This document shows, piece after piece, positions 1-9,131 of a stretch of 34,721 nucleotides of DNA. Made by a program: the position numbers and the translations under genes. The first letter of the stretch is position 1. Every line of letters begins with the position of its first letter. The notes under the pieces are model-generated. The model ran no database searches, had not been told where the DNA came from, and was given only the letters and a program-made list of their open reading frames with translations. Location: positions 1-34,721 of the forward strand of contig CALMGC010000254.1 of NCBI GenBank assembly GCA_937863505.1. Reading direction: 5' to 3'. This DNA is from an uncultured Sphingomonadales bacterium (GTDB taxonomy: Bacteria > Pseudomonadota > Alphaproteobacteria > Sphingomonadales > Sphingomonadaceae).

Positions 1-1
1 C

Positions 2-178
2 ATCGCCACCCCCGACGCGCTCCACTTCACCCCCGCGCTGCCCAAGACCCGCAGCGGCAAGATCATGCGCCGCATCCTCCGCAAAATCGCCGAAGGCGAC
101 ACAGACAGCCTCGGCGACACGAGCACGCTGGCGGACCCCGCGGTGGTGGATGCGCTGATCGCGGGGCGGGTGGGGTAG
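2..178 (+). CDS. acs: Acetyl-coenzyme A synthetase, C-terminal fragment (5' end outside window)
   Basis: Frame from base 2 reads [58 protein letters not shown], with the typical C-terminal [17 protein letters not shown] motif of Acs. Confidence 0.9.
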   Translation: MATPDALHFTPALPKTRSGKIMRRILRKIAEGDTDSLGDTSTLADPAVVDALIAGRVG

Positions 179-197
179 CACCCTGTACGCTCTCCTT

Positions 198-295
198 CCG
201 TTACCCTGACCTTGTTTCAGGGTCCAGCGCGGGGCGAACGACCACCGGTGGTCGCGCGTACACAGCTGGATGCTGAAACGAGTTCAGCATGACGG
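198..295. repeat. REP-doublet-like inverted repeat between convergent genes
   Basis: Left arm CCGTTACCCTGACCTTGTTTCAGGGTCCAG and right arm CTGGATGCTGAAACGAGTTCAGCATGACGG are imperfect reverse complements. Each arm is itself a hairpin. The perfect palindrome GACCACCGGTGGTC (240-253) sits at the exact centre. Confidence 0.8.
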
Positions 296-356
296 CTGGA
301 TGGACGGAGGAGCAGGTGAACCCTCGTCAGTCAGCGACGGGCTGTGCCGCGACCTT

Positions 357-1208
357 CTACCTCCGCCGCCAGAACCGCAGCCGCCAACCGAGCCGCCGCC
401 CCACCCACAGCAGCGCAGCGACCACTAACATCCACGGAAACACCGCGACGGCGAAGGTCAGCAGCGCGGCCAGGCTTATCGCCAGCGTCTCCCCCGCGCC
501 GTGCACCGCCAGCCGCACCGGCGCGAGGCTGCCACGCGAGGCGGTGGCGGCATAGTCGATGTTGATCTCCGACATCGCCACGCGGCGGCGCAGCTCCGCC
601 TGTTCACCGCGCGCCGCTTCCAGTTCGGCCTGCGTGTCGGCGAACGCCTTTTCCGCCTGAACGAGATCGCCGACCTTGCCGTTGGCGCTGCCGATCAGCC
701 GGAACAGCCGGTCCGCAAGCGCCTGCTTGGCGCGGACGCGCGCGTCGGTGTCGATCACCTGCTTGGTCACGTCCTCGGCGGTGACGTGCCGCGCGGAGAC
801 GGTCCCGCCCGCCCCGGTCGCCGCCGCGTCGAGCTGCCCCTGGAACGCGGCCGCGAGCCGGGCGTCGACCACCAGCGCGGTCTGCGCGGTCGTGGTCCCG
901 CTCGCGTCGTCGCGGTTGAGGTCGGTCTTGACCACCAGGCACCGCGCGGAGCCGAGCTGACGGCACAACGCCACCTGCCGCGCCTGCACCGGCGCGATGT
1001 CGTCGGCATCGAGCGTGTAGGACAGGCCATAGCTGTAGGCGATCTGCGGTGCCGATACCGCCGGCGGCGGCGCGTTCGGCGCGCCGGCGATGTCAAGGGC
1101 GTTCATCTTCATCGAGCCCGCGTCGTGCCGCTGCCCACACCCCGCCAACGCCACGCACGCCGCCCCGAGCACCAGCCACCGCATACGCCTCTCCCGCGTG
1201 TCGAACAC
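357..1208 (-). CDS. DUF4349 domain-containing lipoprotein
   Basis: ORF with N-terminal signal and lipobox (ACVALAGC), central coiled region, C-terminal transmembrane segment; typical DUF4349 layout. Start may be the internal Met at MRWLVLG. Confidence 0.8.
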   Translation of the reverse strand: MFDTRERRMRWLVLGAACVALAGCGQRHDAGSMKMNALDIAGAPNAPPPAVSAPQIAYSYGLSYTLDADDIAPVQARQVALCRQLGSARCLVVKTDLNRDDASGTTTAQTALVVDARLAAAFQGQLDAAATGAGGTVSARHVTAEDVTKQVIDTDARVRAKQALADRLFRLIGSANGKVGDLVQAEKAFADTQAELEAARGEQAELRRRVAMSEINIDYAATASRGSLAPVRLAVHGAGETLAISLAALLTFAVAVFPWMLVVAALLWVGRRLGWRLRFWRRR

Positions 1209-1290
1209 CTATCATCCAGCTAGGGATTGCTCGTCAAGCCCGCTTGCCTTCACCCGCCCCACGCGCAACGGTGCGGGTGAGGAGAGGCGG

Positions 1291-2898
1291 ATGACCTACG
1301 ATTACGTCATCGTCGGCGGAGGCTCGGCGGGGTGCGTGCTCGCCAACCGGCTGAGCGCGGACCCGGCGGCGCGCGTGCTGCTGCTCGAAGCGGGCGGGCG
1401 CAACGACGGACTGCTGGTGCGGATGCCCGCGGGCGTGTCGCAGCTGATCGCCAAGCGCAATGGGCAGAACTGGGGTTTCTGGACCGAGCCCGAACCGTAT
1501 CTGAACGACCGCCGCCTGTGGTGGCCGCGCGGCAAGGGGCTGGGCGGCAGTTCGGCGATCAACGCGATGATCTACATTCGCGGGCACCGGCGGGACTATG
1601 ACGAGTGGCGCCAGCTCGGGCTCGCCGGTTGGGCGTGGGACGATGTCGAGCCGTATTTCCGCCGTCTCGAACGCCACCACCGCGCGGGCGAGCATCACGG
1701 CGGCGAGGGCCCGCTCCACGTCTCCGCGGGCGAGAGCGTCAGCCCGTTCAACGCCGCCTTCCTCGCCGCCGGGCGACAGGCCGGGTACGCGATCACCGAC
1801 AATTTCAACGGCCCCGAACAGGCGGGCTTCGGACGCTTCGACCTCACCACCTCGAAGGGGCAACGCTGGAGCGCGGCGGTGGCGTATCTCGATCCGGTCC
1901 GCGACCGCGCCAACCTGACGATCGTCACCGGCGCGCGGACCACCGCGATCCGCGTCGAGCGGGGCCGCGCGGTGGGCGTCGACTATGTTCGGGGCAAGCG
2001 CGGCGCGACCGAGCATGCGGCGGCGGGCGAGGTGCTGTTGTGCGCGGGCGCGGTGCAGACGCCGCAGATCCTGATGCTGTCGGGCATCGGCCCCGCCGAC
2101 GATCTCCGCGCCGCCGGGGTGACGGTCCGCCACGACCTGCCCGGCGTTGGCGGCAACCTTCAGGATCACCTCGACGTGGTGCTGAACTGGCGCACGCGCG
2201 GCCTCCAGACCGCGTACAGCGCCACGCGCGGGCTGAGGCAGCTGACCATCGGGCTCCAGTACCTCGCGACCGGCGCGGGCTTCGGGCGGCAGCAGTTCCT
2301 CGAAGCGGGCGCGTTCCTCCTTTCGCGCGAAGGGCTCGACCGGCCCGATATCCAGATCCACGCGGTGCTGGGCATGTTCCGCGACCACGGCAAGCACCGG
2401 GCGACGGAGGACGGCTTCACGCTCCACCTCTGCCAGCTGCGCCCCGAAAGCCGGGGGCGCATCGGGCTGCGCTCGGCGGACCCGTTCGCCGACCCCGCGA
2501 TCCGCGCCAACTACCTCGCCAGCGCCGAGGACCGGCGCGTGCTGCGCGAGGCGGTGCGGATCGGGAGGCGGGTCGCCGGGCAATCCGCGCTCGCCCCGTA
2601 CAATGCGGGCGAGACGTGGCCGGGCGCGGCGGTGGACAGCGACGCCGACGTCGACGCCTGGGTCCGCGCGACCGCCGAGACGATCTATCACCCGGTCGGC
2701 ACCTGCGCGATGGGCGCGGAGGGCGACGGGCAAGCGGTGGTCGACGCACGGCTGCGCGTGCGCGGGCTGGACGGCCTGCGCGTGGTCGACGCGTCGGTGA
2801 TGCCGAGGTTGGTCGGCGGCAACACCAACGCGCCGGTGATGATGATCGCGGAAAAGGCGGCGGAGATGATCGGGGGAGCGGCGGTGCTAGCGGGATGA
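1291..2898 (+). CDS. GMC family oxidoreductase (choline dehydrogenase-like)
   Basis: MTYDYVIVGGGSAGCVLANRLS FAD-binding motif, GGSSAINAMIYIRG, C-terminal YHPVGTCAMG and GGNTNAPVMMIAEKAA. The 1090 start in the ORF track is too long; ATG at 1291 fits. Confidence 0.93.
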   Translation: MTYDYVIVGGGSAGCVLANRLSADPAARVLLLEAGGRNDGLLVRMPAGVSQLIAKRNGQNWGFWTEPEPYLNDRRLWWPRGKGLGGSSAINAMIYIRGHRRDYDEWRQLGLAGWAWDDVEPYFRRLERHHRAGEHHGGEGPLHVSAGESVSPFNAAFLAAGRQAGYAITDNFNGPEQAGFGRFDLTTSKGQRWSAAVAYLDPVRDRANLTIVTGARTTAIRVERGRAVGVDYVRGKRGATEHAAAGEVLLCAGAVQTPQILMLSGIGPADDLRAAGVTVRHDLPGVGGNLQDHLDVVLNWRTRGLQTAYSATRGLRQLTIGLQYLATGAGFGRQQFLEAGAFLLSREGLDRPDIQIHAVLGMFRDHGKHRATEDGFTLHLCQLRPESRGRIGLRSADPFADPAIRANYLASAEDRRVLREAVRIGRRVAGQSALAPYNAGETWPGAAVDSDADVDAWVRATAETIYHPVGTCAMGAEGDGQAVVDARLRVRGLDGLRVVDASVMPRLVGGNTNAPVMMIAEKAAEMIGGAAVLAG

Positions 2899-2923
2899 GA
2901 CGGTTAGGGCGTAAGCTCCTCCC

Positions 2924-4969
2924 ATGACCCACCCCTTCTTCTCCCTACACCGCCACGCCATGCTCCGCGTCGGCGCGGCGACGTCGCTGGGGAGCGTGGG
3001 AGATACCGCCGCCAACGCCGCCGCGACGGTCGCGCTCGCCCGGCAAGCGCACGAACAAGGGGTCGACCTGCTCGTCTTCCCCGAGCTCAACATCACCTCA
3101 TACGCGATCGACGACCTGCACCTTCAGTCGGCCACCCACCTCGCCACCGACGCCGCGCTCGCCGAGGTCGTCGCCGCCACCGCCGACCTCTCCCCCGCCC
3201 TGCTCGTCGGCGCGGCGCTGCCCCGCAACGGGCGGCTCTATAATTGCGCGGTCGCGCTGCATCGCGGGCGGGTGCTCGGCGTCGTGCCCAAGACGTTCCT
3301 GCCCAACTATCGCGAGTATTATGAGAAGCGCTGGTTCGCGAGCGGGATGGGACTCGCCGGACTGACGATTGAAGTCGCGGGGCAGACGGCGCCGTTCGGC
3401 ACCGACCTGCTCTTCACCGCCAGCGACAACCCGCCCTTCACCTTCCACGCCGAAATCTGCGAGGATTACTGGGCGCCCACCCCGCCCTCCACGCACGGAG
3501 CGCTCGCGGGTGCGCTGGTCTGCTGTAACCTCAGCGCCTCCAACATCACGATCGGCAAGGCGCGCGAACGCGACCTGCTCTCCGCCGCGCAGTCGGTCCG
3601 CGCGAAATGCGCGTACGTCTATGCCGCCGCCGGGCCGGGGGAGAGCACCACCGACCTCGCCTGGGACGGGCAGGGCAGCGTCCACGAACTTGGGCAACTG
3701 CTCGTCGCGTCCGAGCGGTTCGGCCACGCAGCCGGGATCGCGTATGCCGACATCGACTTGGAGCGCCTCCAGCAGGAGCGCCTCCGCGACGGCACCTTCA
3801 ACGACGCCGCCATCGCCGCCGGGCACCCCGAAACGCGCTTCCGCCGCGTCGCGTTCGAGCATCGCGCGCCTGTGGCCGACCTCGGCCTCCACCGCCCGCT
3901 GCGCCGTTTCCCCTTCGTCCCCGACACGCCTGAGCGCCTCGACGCGGATTGTTACGAGGCGTTCAACATCCAGGTCGAGGCCCTGGCGAAGCGCGTCGCC
4001 GCATCGGGCGGGCGCACGCTGGTGATCGGCGTGTCGGGCGGGCTCGACTCCACCCATGCGCTGATCGTCGCGGCCAAGGCGGCGGACCGGCTCGGCCTGC
4101 CCCGCTCGGCGATCCTCGGTTTCACCATGCCCGGCTTCGCGACCGGCGAGACGAGCAAGGCGGCGGCCTGGGCGCTGATGCGCGCGCTCGGCGTCACCGC
4201 GGAGGAGATCGACATCCGCCCCGCCGCGCGCCAGCTCCTCGCCGACATGGCGCACCCGTTCTCGAACGGCGAGCCGGTGTACGACGTGACGTTCGAGAAC
4301 GTGCAGGCGGGCCTACGCACCGATTATCTCTTCCGCCTCGCCAACCAGCGCGGCGGGTTGGTGGTCGGCACCGGCGACCTGTCCGAACTCGCGCTGGGCT
4401 GGTGTACCTATGGCGTTGGCGACCAGATGAGCCATTACGGCGTCAACGCGGGCGTACCCAAGACGCTGATCCAGTTTCTGATCCGCTGGTGCATCGCGAC
4501 CCGCCAGTTCGACGAAGCGACGCATGGGGTGCTGGCGGGCATCCTCGCGCAGGAGATCAGCCCCGAGCTCGTCCCCGCCGACGCGACCGGCGCGATGCAG
4601 AGCACGGAAGCGGTCGTCGGCCCTTACGAACTCAACGACTTCTTCCTCCACTACATCGTCCGCCACGGCCTCGCGCCGTCCAAGGTCGCGTTCCTCGCCT
4701 GGCACGCGTGGCGTGACCCGGACGCGGGGCTGTGGCCGCTCGACTGGCCCGCCGACAAGCGCCGCGCCTACGACCTGCCGACGATCAGGCACTGGCTCGA
4801 GCGGTTCCTCCACCGCTTTTTCCAGACCAGCCAGTTCAAGCGGTCCGCCCTCCCCAACGGCCCCAAGGTGAGCGCGGGCGGCGCGCTTTCCCCGCGCGGC
4901 GACTGGCGCGCGCCGTCCGACGGGACGGCGGCGCTGTGGGTCGAGGAGCTACGGGCGAACGTGCCGTAG
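2924..4969 (+). CDS. nadE: Glutamine-dependent NAD(+) synthase
   Basis: N-terminal CN-hydrolase domain ([21 protein letters not shown]) and C-terminal synthetase P-loop ([41 protein letters not shown]). Confidence 0.95.
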   Translation: MTHPFFSLHRHAMLRVGAATSLGSVGDTAANAAATVALARQAHEQGVDLLVFPELNITSYAIDDLHLQSATHLATDAALAEVVAATADLSPALLVGAALPRNGRLYNCAVALHRGRVLGVVPKTFLPNYREYYEKRWFASGMGLAGLTIEVAGQTAPFGTDLLFTASDNPPFTFHAEICEDYWAPTPPSTHGALAGALVCCNLSASNITIGKARERDLLSAAQSVRAKCAYVYAAAGPGESTTDLAWDGQGSVHELGQLLVASERFGHAAGIAYADIDLERLQQERLRDGTFNDAAIAAGHPETRFRRVAFEHRAPVADLGLHRPLRRFPFVPDTPERLDADCYEAFNIQVEALAKRVAASGGRTLVIGVSGGLDSTHALIVAAKAADRLGLPRSAILGFTMPGFATGETSKAAAWALMRALGVTAEEIDIRPAARQLLADMAHPFSNGEPVYDVTFENVQAGLRTDYLFRLANQRGGLVVGTGDLSELALGWCTYGVGDQMSHYGVNAGVPKTLIQFLIRWCIATRQFDEATHGVLAGILAQEISPELVPADATGAMQSTEAVVGPYELNDFFLHYIVRHGLAPSKVAFLAWHAWRDPDAGLWPLDWPADKRRAYDLPTIRHWLERFLHRFFQTSQFKRSALPNGPKVSAGGALSPRGDWRAPSDGTAALWVEELRANVP

Positions 4970-4976
4970 CGGGTGG

Positions 4977-5189
4977 CTACTTGTTCGTCCGCCCCAGCCG
5001 GTCCTCGTCCGCGCCGCCGAGCGGGTTGGCCTGGTTCTCCACATCGCCCTCGCTGGTGGTGAGCCCTTCCAGCTCCGCCGGGTCCTCGCCGGTCGCGAAC
5101 GCGCCCTTCGACTGGCCGATGCCGGGGTTGCGCTCGAGGTCGTCGGGAAAGGGGCTGCCGTCGGTCTTGTCGTGCTTGCTCGTGCTCAT
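4977..5189 (-). CDS. Small hydrophilic hypothetical protein (70 aa)
   Basis: ORF with Shine-Dalgarno AGGAG before ATG; polar, low-complexity composition suggests disorder. Confidence 0.65.
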   Translation of the reverse strand: MSTSKHDKTDGSPFPDDLERNPGIGQSKGAFATGEDPAELEGLTTSEGDVENQANPLGGADEDRLGRTNK

Positions 5190-5199
5190 GGAATATCTC

Positions 5200-5448
5200 C
5201 TAGCTGTCCCGTTCGTCGGGGGGCGTCTGCTTCGTCCCGCTCGTCGTCGCGGTGTCGCCGCCGAGCGCGCTCGGCTGGCGCTTCCGCATATCGCCGGTCT
5301 CCTCGACCCGCTGCCCCTTCATCCCCGGCTGGTCCTCGCCCGGCTCGGGGTGGTTGAGCCGCACCGGGTCCTCGAAATGCTCGTGCCCGCGGCCGCCGGC
5401 CATGCCCGGCGTGTTGTGCCCGTGCATCCGGGCGTCATCCTTGCTCAT
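5200..5448 (-). CDS. Small hydrophilic hypothetical protein (82 aa)
   Basis: MSKDDARMHGHNTPGMAGGRGHEHFEDPVRLNHPEPGEDQPGMKG..., start 5448 preceded by AGGAGA. The longer ORF-track start at 5595 is unlikely. Confidence 0.65.
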   Translation of the reverse strand: MSKDDARMHGHNTPGMAGGRGHEHFEDPVRLNHPEPGEDQPGMKGQRVEETGDMRKRQPSALGGDTATTSGTKQTPPDERDS

Positions 5449-5559
5449 CTGATCTTCTCCTCGACGCTCCAACGCGCGAGACGCCCAAGCGGTTCGCCCG
5501 TCCGTCGCGACAGGGGCACCCCCTACCAATGTTGGACGGGCTGTGGCTAAGGCGAGCGG

Positions 5560-6252
5560 ATGCGTGTCCGCCACTTCCGCCGCCACCTCGTCCAACGCGC
5601 CGCGACCTTTGCCGGAAGTGCGGTATCGAGCGACCGTAGAGCGAACTTAGCGAACTTCCGCGTCGCGACTCGGGCGCGCGCCGCGTTGCTGTTCGCGCTC
5701 CCATTGCTCCTTGCCGCCGCGCCCGTGCGGCCCGGCTTGCCGCATGTTCGGCTCGACACCCCCGAGGGCGCGATCGTGCTGGAGCTCGACATCCGCCGCG
5801 CGCCGATCACCGCCAACAATTTCCTCGCCTATGTCGACGAGCACAAGTTCGACGGCGCGACCTTTTACCGCGCGGCGCGGAGCAAGGCCGATCCGAAGCG
5901 CGGCTTCATCCAGGGCGGAGTGAACCACGTCGCGAGCAAGTCGAAGTTCCCGATCGACCATGAACCGACGACCAAGACCGGGCTGCACCATCTCGACGGC
6001 ACGATCAGCATGGCGCGGTTCCAGCCGGGGTCGGCGCAGGGCGACTGGAGCATCCTCGTCGGCCCCGCCCCGTCGATGGACGCGCACGGCAGCGAGCCCG
6101 GTTATGCCGCCTTCGGCCATGTGGTCAGCGGCATGGCGGTGGTCCGCCGCATCCTCGCCGCGCCGACCTGGCCCGGCGCGCGTACGCCCGAGATGATGGG
6201 GCAGATGATCCATGATCCGGTTACGATCACGCGCGCGACGCGGGTGCCCTGA
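5560..6252 (+). CDS. Cyclophilin-type peptidyl-prolyl cis-trans isomerase, probably exported
   Basis: HVRLDTPEGAIVLELDIRRAPITANNFLAYVDEHKFDGATFYRAAR...SMARFQPGSAQGDWSILVG, cyclophilin fold motifs; hydrophobic N-terminal segment. Start uncertain. Confidence 0.88.
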   Translation: MRVRHFRRHLVQRAATFAGSAVSSDRRANLANFRVATRARAALLFALPLLLAAAPVRPGLPHVRLDTPEGAIVLELDIRRAPITANNFLAYVDEHKFDGATFYRAARSKADPKRGFIQGGVNHVASKSKFPIDHEPTTKTGLHHLDGTISMARFQPGSAQGDWSILVGPAPSMDAHGSEPGYAAFGHVVSGMAVVRRILAAPTWPGARTPEMMGQMIHDPVTITRATRVP

Positions 6253-6311
6253 CCCTCGATTTTTCGCGGTTTGTTCCTATCTTAAGAGGGTGGAATGGGA
6301 GCAAGATCAAC

Positions 6312-6563
6312 ATGTTGACGCTATCCGCCCGCGTCTCGCGCGGGCCGCACAAGGGCCGCCCGCTGGTGCTGGCGCGCAATCGCCGGGGCAGGATCGTGAC
6401 CGCGCTGAGCAAGGCGGGCGATGGCCGCCGCGAGCACAGGTCGGAAGAGGAGGCCGCGCGCGCGGTCTGGGCCGAGGGGCATGGCGCGTTCTTCAGTGCG
6501 AACGGTCGCGGCGCGCACGCGGCGTTCCACAAGCCGCGCGCAGGTCGCCGCAGCGCGCGATGA
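6312..6563 (+). CDS. Small basic hypothetical protein (83 aa)
   Basis: ORF with GGGAG-type ribosome site upstream; stop overlaps next start as ATGA. Confidence 0.55.
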   Translation: MLTLSARVSRGPHKGRPLVLARNRRGRIVTALSKAGDGRREHRSEEEAARAVWAEGHGAFFSANGRGAHAAFHKPRAGRRSAR

Positions 6564-7138
6564 CCGCGCCGTACATTCTCGCGTTCGGCGACAGCCTGAC
6601 CGCGGGCTATGGCCTGCGCGCGCACGAGTCCTTCCCCGCGCGGCTAGAGGCGCTGCTGCGCGAGCGTCGGCCCGGCGCGGCGGTGCAGAATGCGGGCGTG
6701 TCGGGCGACACCAGCGCCAGCGGTCGTGCGCGGCTGCCGCGCGTGCTGTCGCGCCTGCCGCGCCGCCCGGACCTCGCGATCCTCGAGTTGGGCGCGAACG
6801 ACATCCTCCAGGGCGTCGCGCCCGAGCGGTTGCGCGACAATCTCGACTGGTTGCTCGGCGAGTTCGCGCGCTGCGGCATCCCCGTGCTGCTCGCGGGAAC
6901 GGAGCTGCCGCCGTTTCTCGGACCGTATGCGGCGCGGTACAATGCGGTGTTCGCAGGTTTGGCGGCGAGGCACCGCGTCGCGTTCGACCCGCATTTCCTC
7001 GACGGAGTCGCGGGTGTCCCCGGCCTGACGCTCGCCGACCGGCTCCACCCCAATGCGCGCGCGATCGACACCGTCGCGCGCCGCATCCTGCCGCTGGTCG
7101 AGCGCGAACTCGACCGGGAGGCCACGAAGGCGGCGTGA
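6560..7138 (+). CDS. Arylesterase / SGNH hydrolase (TesA-like)
   Basis: ILAFGDSLTAGYGL (block I), GVSGDTSASG, LELGANDILQG (block III), DRLHPNA (block V). Confidence 0.92.
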   Translation: MTAPYILAFGDSLTAGYGLRAHESFPARLEALLRERRPGAAVQNAGVSGDTSASGRARLPRVLSRLPRRPDLAILELGANDILQGVAPERLRDNLDWLLGEFARCGIPVLLAGTELPPFLGPYAARYNAVFAGLAARHRVAFDPHFLDGVAGVPGLTLADRLHPNARAIDTVARRILPLVERELDREATKAA

Positions 7139-7202
7139 CGGTTACGCGGCGGCAACCATCTCCGGACACGATCGGGTGAGGTCTCGCGCGCATCGTGCCC
7201 CG

Positions 7203-7352
7203 ATGATCCCGCGCAACGTATTCCGCAGCCGCTGGGCGGCGCTGTTATGGGCGGGCGGCATCCTGTGGACCGCCTACGACATCGCCAGCGCGCCGCCGGG
7301 CGCGCCGGACAATGCCGCCGGCGCGGCCACGATCGCCAACGCGCTGGGCTAG
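7203..7352 (+). CDS. Small hypothetical protein with one possible membrane segment (49 aa)
   Basis: MIPRNVFRSRWAALLWAGGILWTAYDIASAPPGAPDNAAGAATIANALG; hydrophobic stretch. Short ORF. Confidence 0.45.
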   Translation: MIPRNVFRSRWAALLWAGGILWTAYDIASAPPGAPDNAAGAATIANALG

Positions 7353-7355
7353 CGC

Positions 7356-7706
7356 CTAGGGTCGCGTCGCGACGTCGTCGCCGTCCTCCTCGTCGCCCGG
7401 CTCCGGCCCGTCGCCGGTCTCGAAGTCGTCCTGCGCGTCGTCCTCGTCCATGTCCTCCTCGGCCATGGTGACGGTGGCGTCCTCCTCGCCGACCTCGCCG
7501 TCCTCCATGACCAGATCGTCCTCCGGCTCGTCCGCGTCGTCCTTGTCGAGCCCCGCCACGTCCGGGTCGAGATCGGTCAGGATCGTCCCGTCGGACGGCC
7601 CGTCGCGCGTCGCCTCCAGGATCTCGGCGCGCTGGCTCTCGTCATAGCCTTCCTCGTCGAAGCTGTCGTCGCCCGACCCCTGCGGCATCACCCGGTTCCC
7701 GCCCAT
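7356..7706 (-). CDS. Extremely acidic hypothetical protein (116 aa)
   Basis: ORF with CGGAGAG Shine-Dalgarno; about 40% Asp+Glu by hand count. Confidence 0.65.
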   Translation of the reverse strand: MGGNRVMPQGSGDDSFDEEGYDESQRAEILEATRDGPSDGTILTDLDPDVAGLDKDDADEPEDDLVMEDGEVGEEDATVTMAEEDMDEDDAQDDFETGDGPEPGDEEDGDDVATRP

Positions 7707-7760
7707 GAAACTCTCCGTTGTTGGTCCAGTGCCAATCGAACGACGGGCGGCGCGGGTTCC

Positions 7761-9047
7761 TTAGGCGGCGCGGAACAACCGCCCGCGCTCCGTCCATGCC
7801 GCCATCGCCAGCGCCAGCGCGCCCGCGACGGCGAACCCCAGGATCATCGGTCGCGCGCTGCCGTCGAACGCCTGCCCGATCGCCGCGCCGATCGCGGAGC
7901 CGATCAGGATGGAGGCGAACCCCTGCACGCTCGACGCGGTGCCCGCGATCGGCCCCATGTTGCTCATCGCCATGGACGAGAAGTTCGTGCCGATCAGCCC
8001 GAAACACCCCATCGTCAGCGCCTGCAGCAGCGCGAACATCACCAGCGTCTCGCGCCCGGTCGCGTAGATGGCGAGATGCAGCAGCGCGGTGCCCATCAGC
8101 GCGCACACCGCGCTCTGCGACAACAGCCGCTGCCCGAAGCGCAGCACCAGCCGCGAATTGGCGAAGTTGCTCAACGCCATCGTCCCCGCCGTGCTCGCGA
8201 ATACGAGCGGGAGCAGCCCGGGCCGCCCGAACGCATCGCCGACCACCTGCTGGATCGAGTTCACATAACCGTAGATGCCGCCCGTCGTCGCGCCCGCCGC
8301 GAGCATGTACCCGAGCGACAGCCGGTCGCTCACCGTCCGCCGCCACCCCGCCACGATCCGCGCGCCTGATAGCGGAAGCCGGTCCTCGCGCGCCTGGGTC
8401 TCGGGCATCCGCCACGCGAACCACCCCGCCACCGCCAGCGTCAGCACCGCGATGCCGGCGAAGATCATCCGCCAATCGCCCCCGAACAACAGCACGCCCG
8501 CACCGAAATTGGGCGCGAGCACGGGCACGATCATGAACACGATGAACGCGGTCGACATCACCCGCGCCATGCTGCGCCCCTGGTAGCAGTCGCGCACCAT
8601 CGCCACGGGGACCACCCGCGAACAGGCGACCGCCAACCCGCTGCACAGCCGCGCCGCGAGCAGCATCGAAAAGCTTGTCGCCCCCGCGCACAGGAGGCAG
8701 GCGATCGCGTTGAGACCCAGCGCCCACAACAATACCGGCCGCCGTCCATACGCATCGGCGAGCGGCCCGTGGATGAGCTGACCCGCGCCGAACCCGACCA
8801 CGAACGCGGTGATGACGAACTGGCGCGTGTTCTCCCCCGCCACCCCCAACGCCTCGCCGATCGCGGGGAGCGCGGGCAGCATCGCGTCGATGCCGAGCGC
8901 GCCCAACGCCATCACCGCCGCGATCAGCGTCACGAACTCCCAAAACGGGAGCGGCGCACCCGCCAGCGGGACAGTCGGCTCCTCAAGCGGCGCGAGGCCG
9001 ATCGCGGCTTCGTCCTCGACGGCTTCGGGGGTGGAAAGGGCGTTCAT
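7761..9047 (-). CDS. MFS multidrug efflux transporter, Bcr/CflA type
   Basis: About 12 hydrophobic segments; GADAYGRRPVLLWAL-like motif A (IHGPLADAYGRRPVLLWALGLN). Start MNALSTPEAVEDE at 9047. Confidence 0.88.
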   Translation of the reverse strand: MNALSTPEAVEDEAAIGLAPLEEPTVPLAGAPLPFWEFVTLIAAVMALGALGIDAMLPALPAIGEALGVAGENTRQFVITAFVVGFGAGQLIHGPLADAYGRRPVLLWALGLNAIACLLCAGATSFSMLLAARLCSGLAVACSRVVPVAMVRDCYQGRSMARVMSTAFIVFMIVPVLAPNFGAGVLLFGGDWRMIFAGIAVLTLAVAGWFAWRMPETQAREDRLPLSGARIVAGWRRTVSDRLSLGYMLAAGATTGGIYGYVNSIQQVVGDAFGRPGLLPLVFASTAGTMALSNFANSRLVLRFGQRLLSQSAVCALMGTALLHLAIYATGRETLVMFALLQALTMGCFGLIGTNFSSMAMSNMGPIAGTASSVQGFASILIGSAIGAAIGQAFDGSARPMILGFAVAGALALAMAAWTERGRLFRAA

Positions 9048-9131
9048 GCTCCTGCCGCCTAGCGATGCTGCGCCGCGGCACAACCCCGCGCGGCTCTGTT
9101 CGACCGCGCGCCGAACCGCTATGGTGCCGCC

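Noticed and set aside
1234-2733. 499-codon minus-strand ORF opposite the GMC oxidoreductase
   Set aside because: Shadow ORF from GC-rich third positions; no motif and no ribosome site noted.
7706-7765. EcfG promoter upstream of the acidic protein (GGAAC ... CGTT)
   Set aside because: Spacing between GGAAC and CGTT is only 13 nt; the known spacing is about 16-17.
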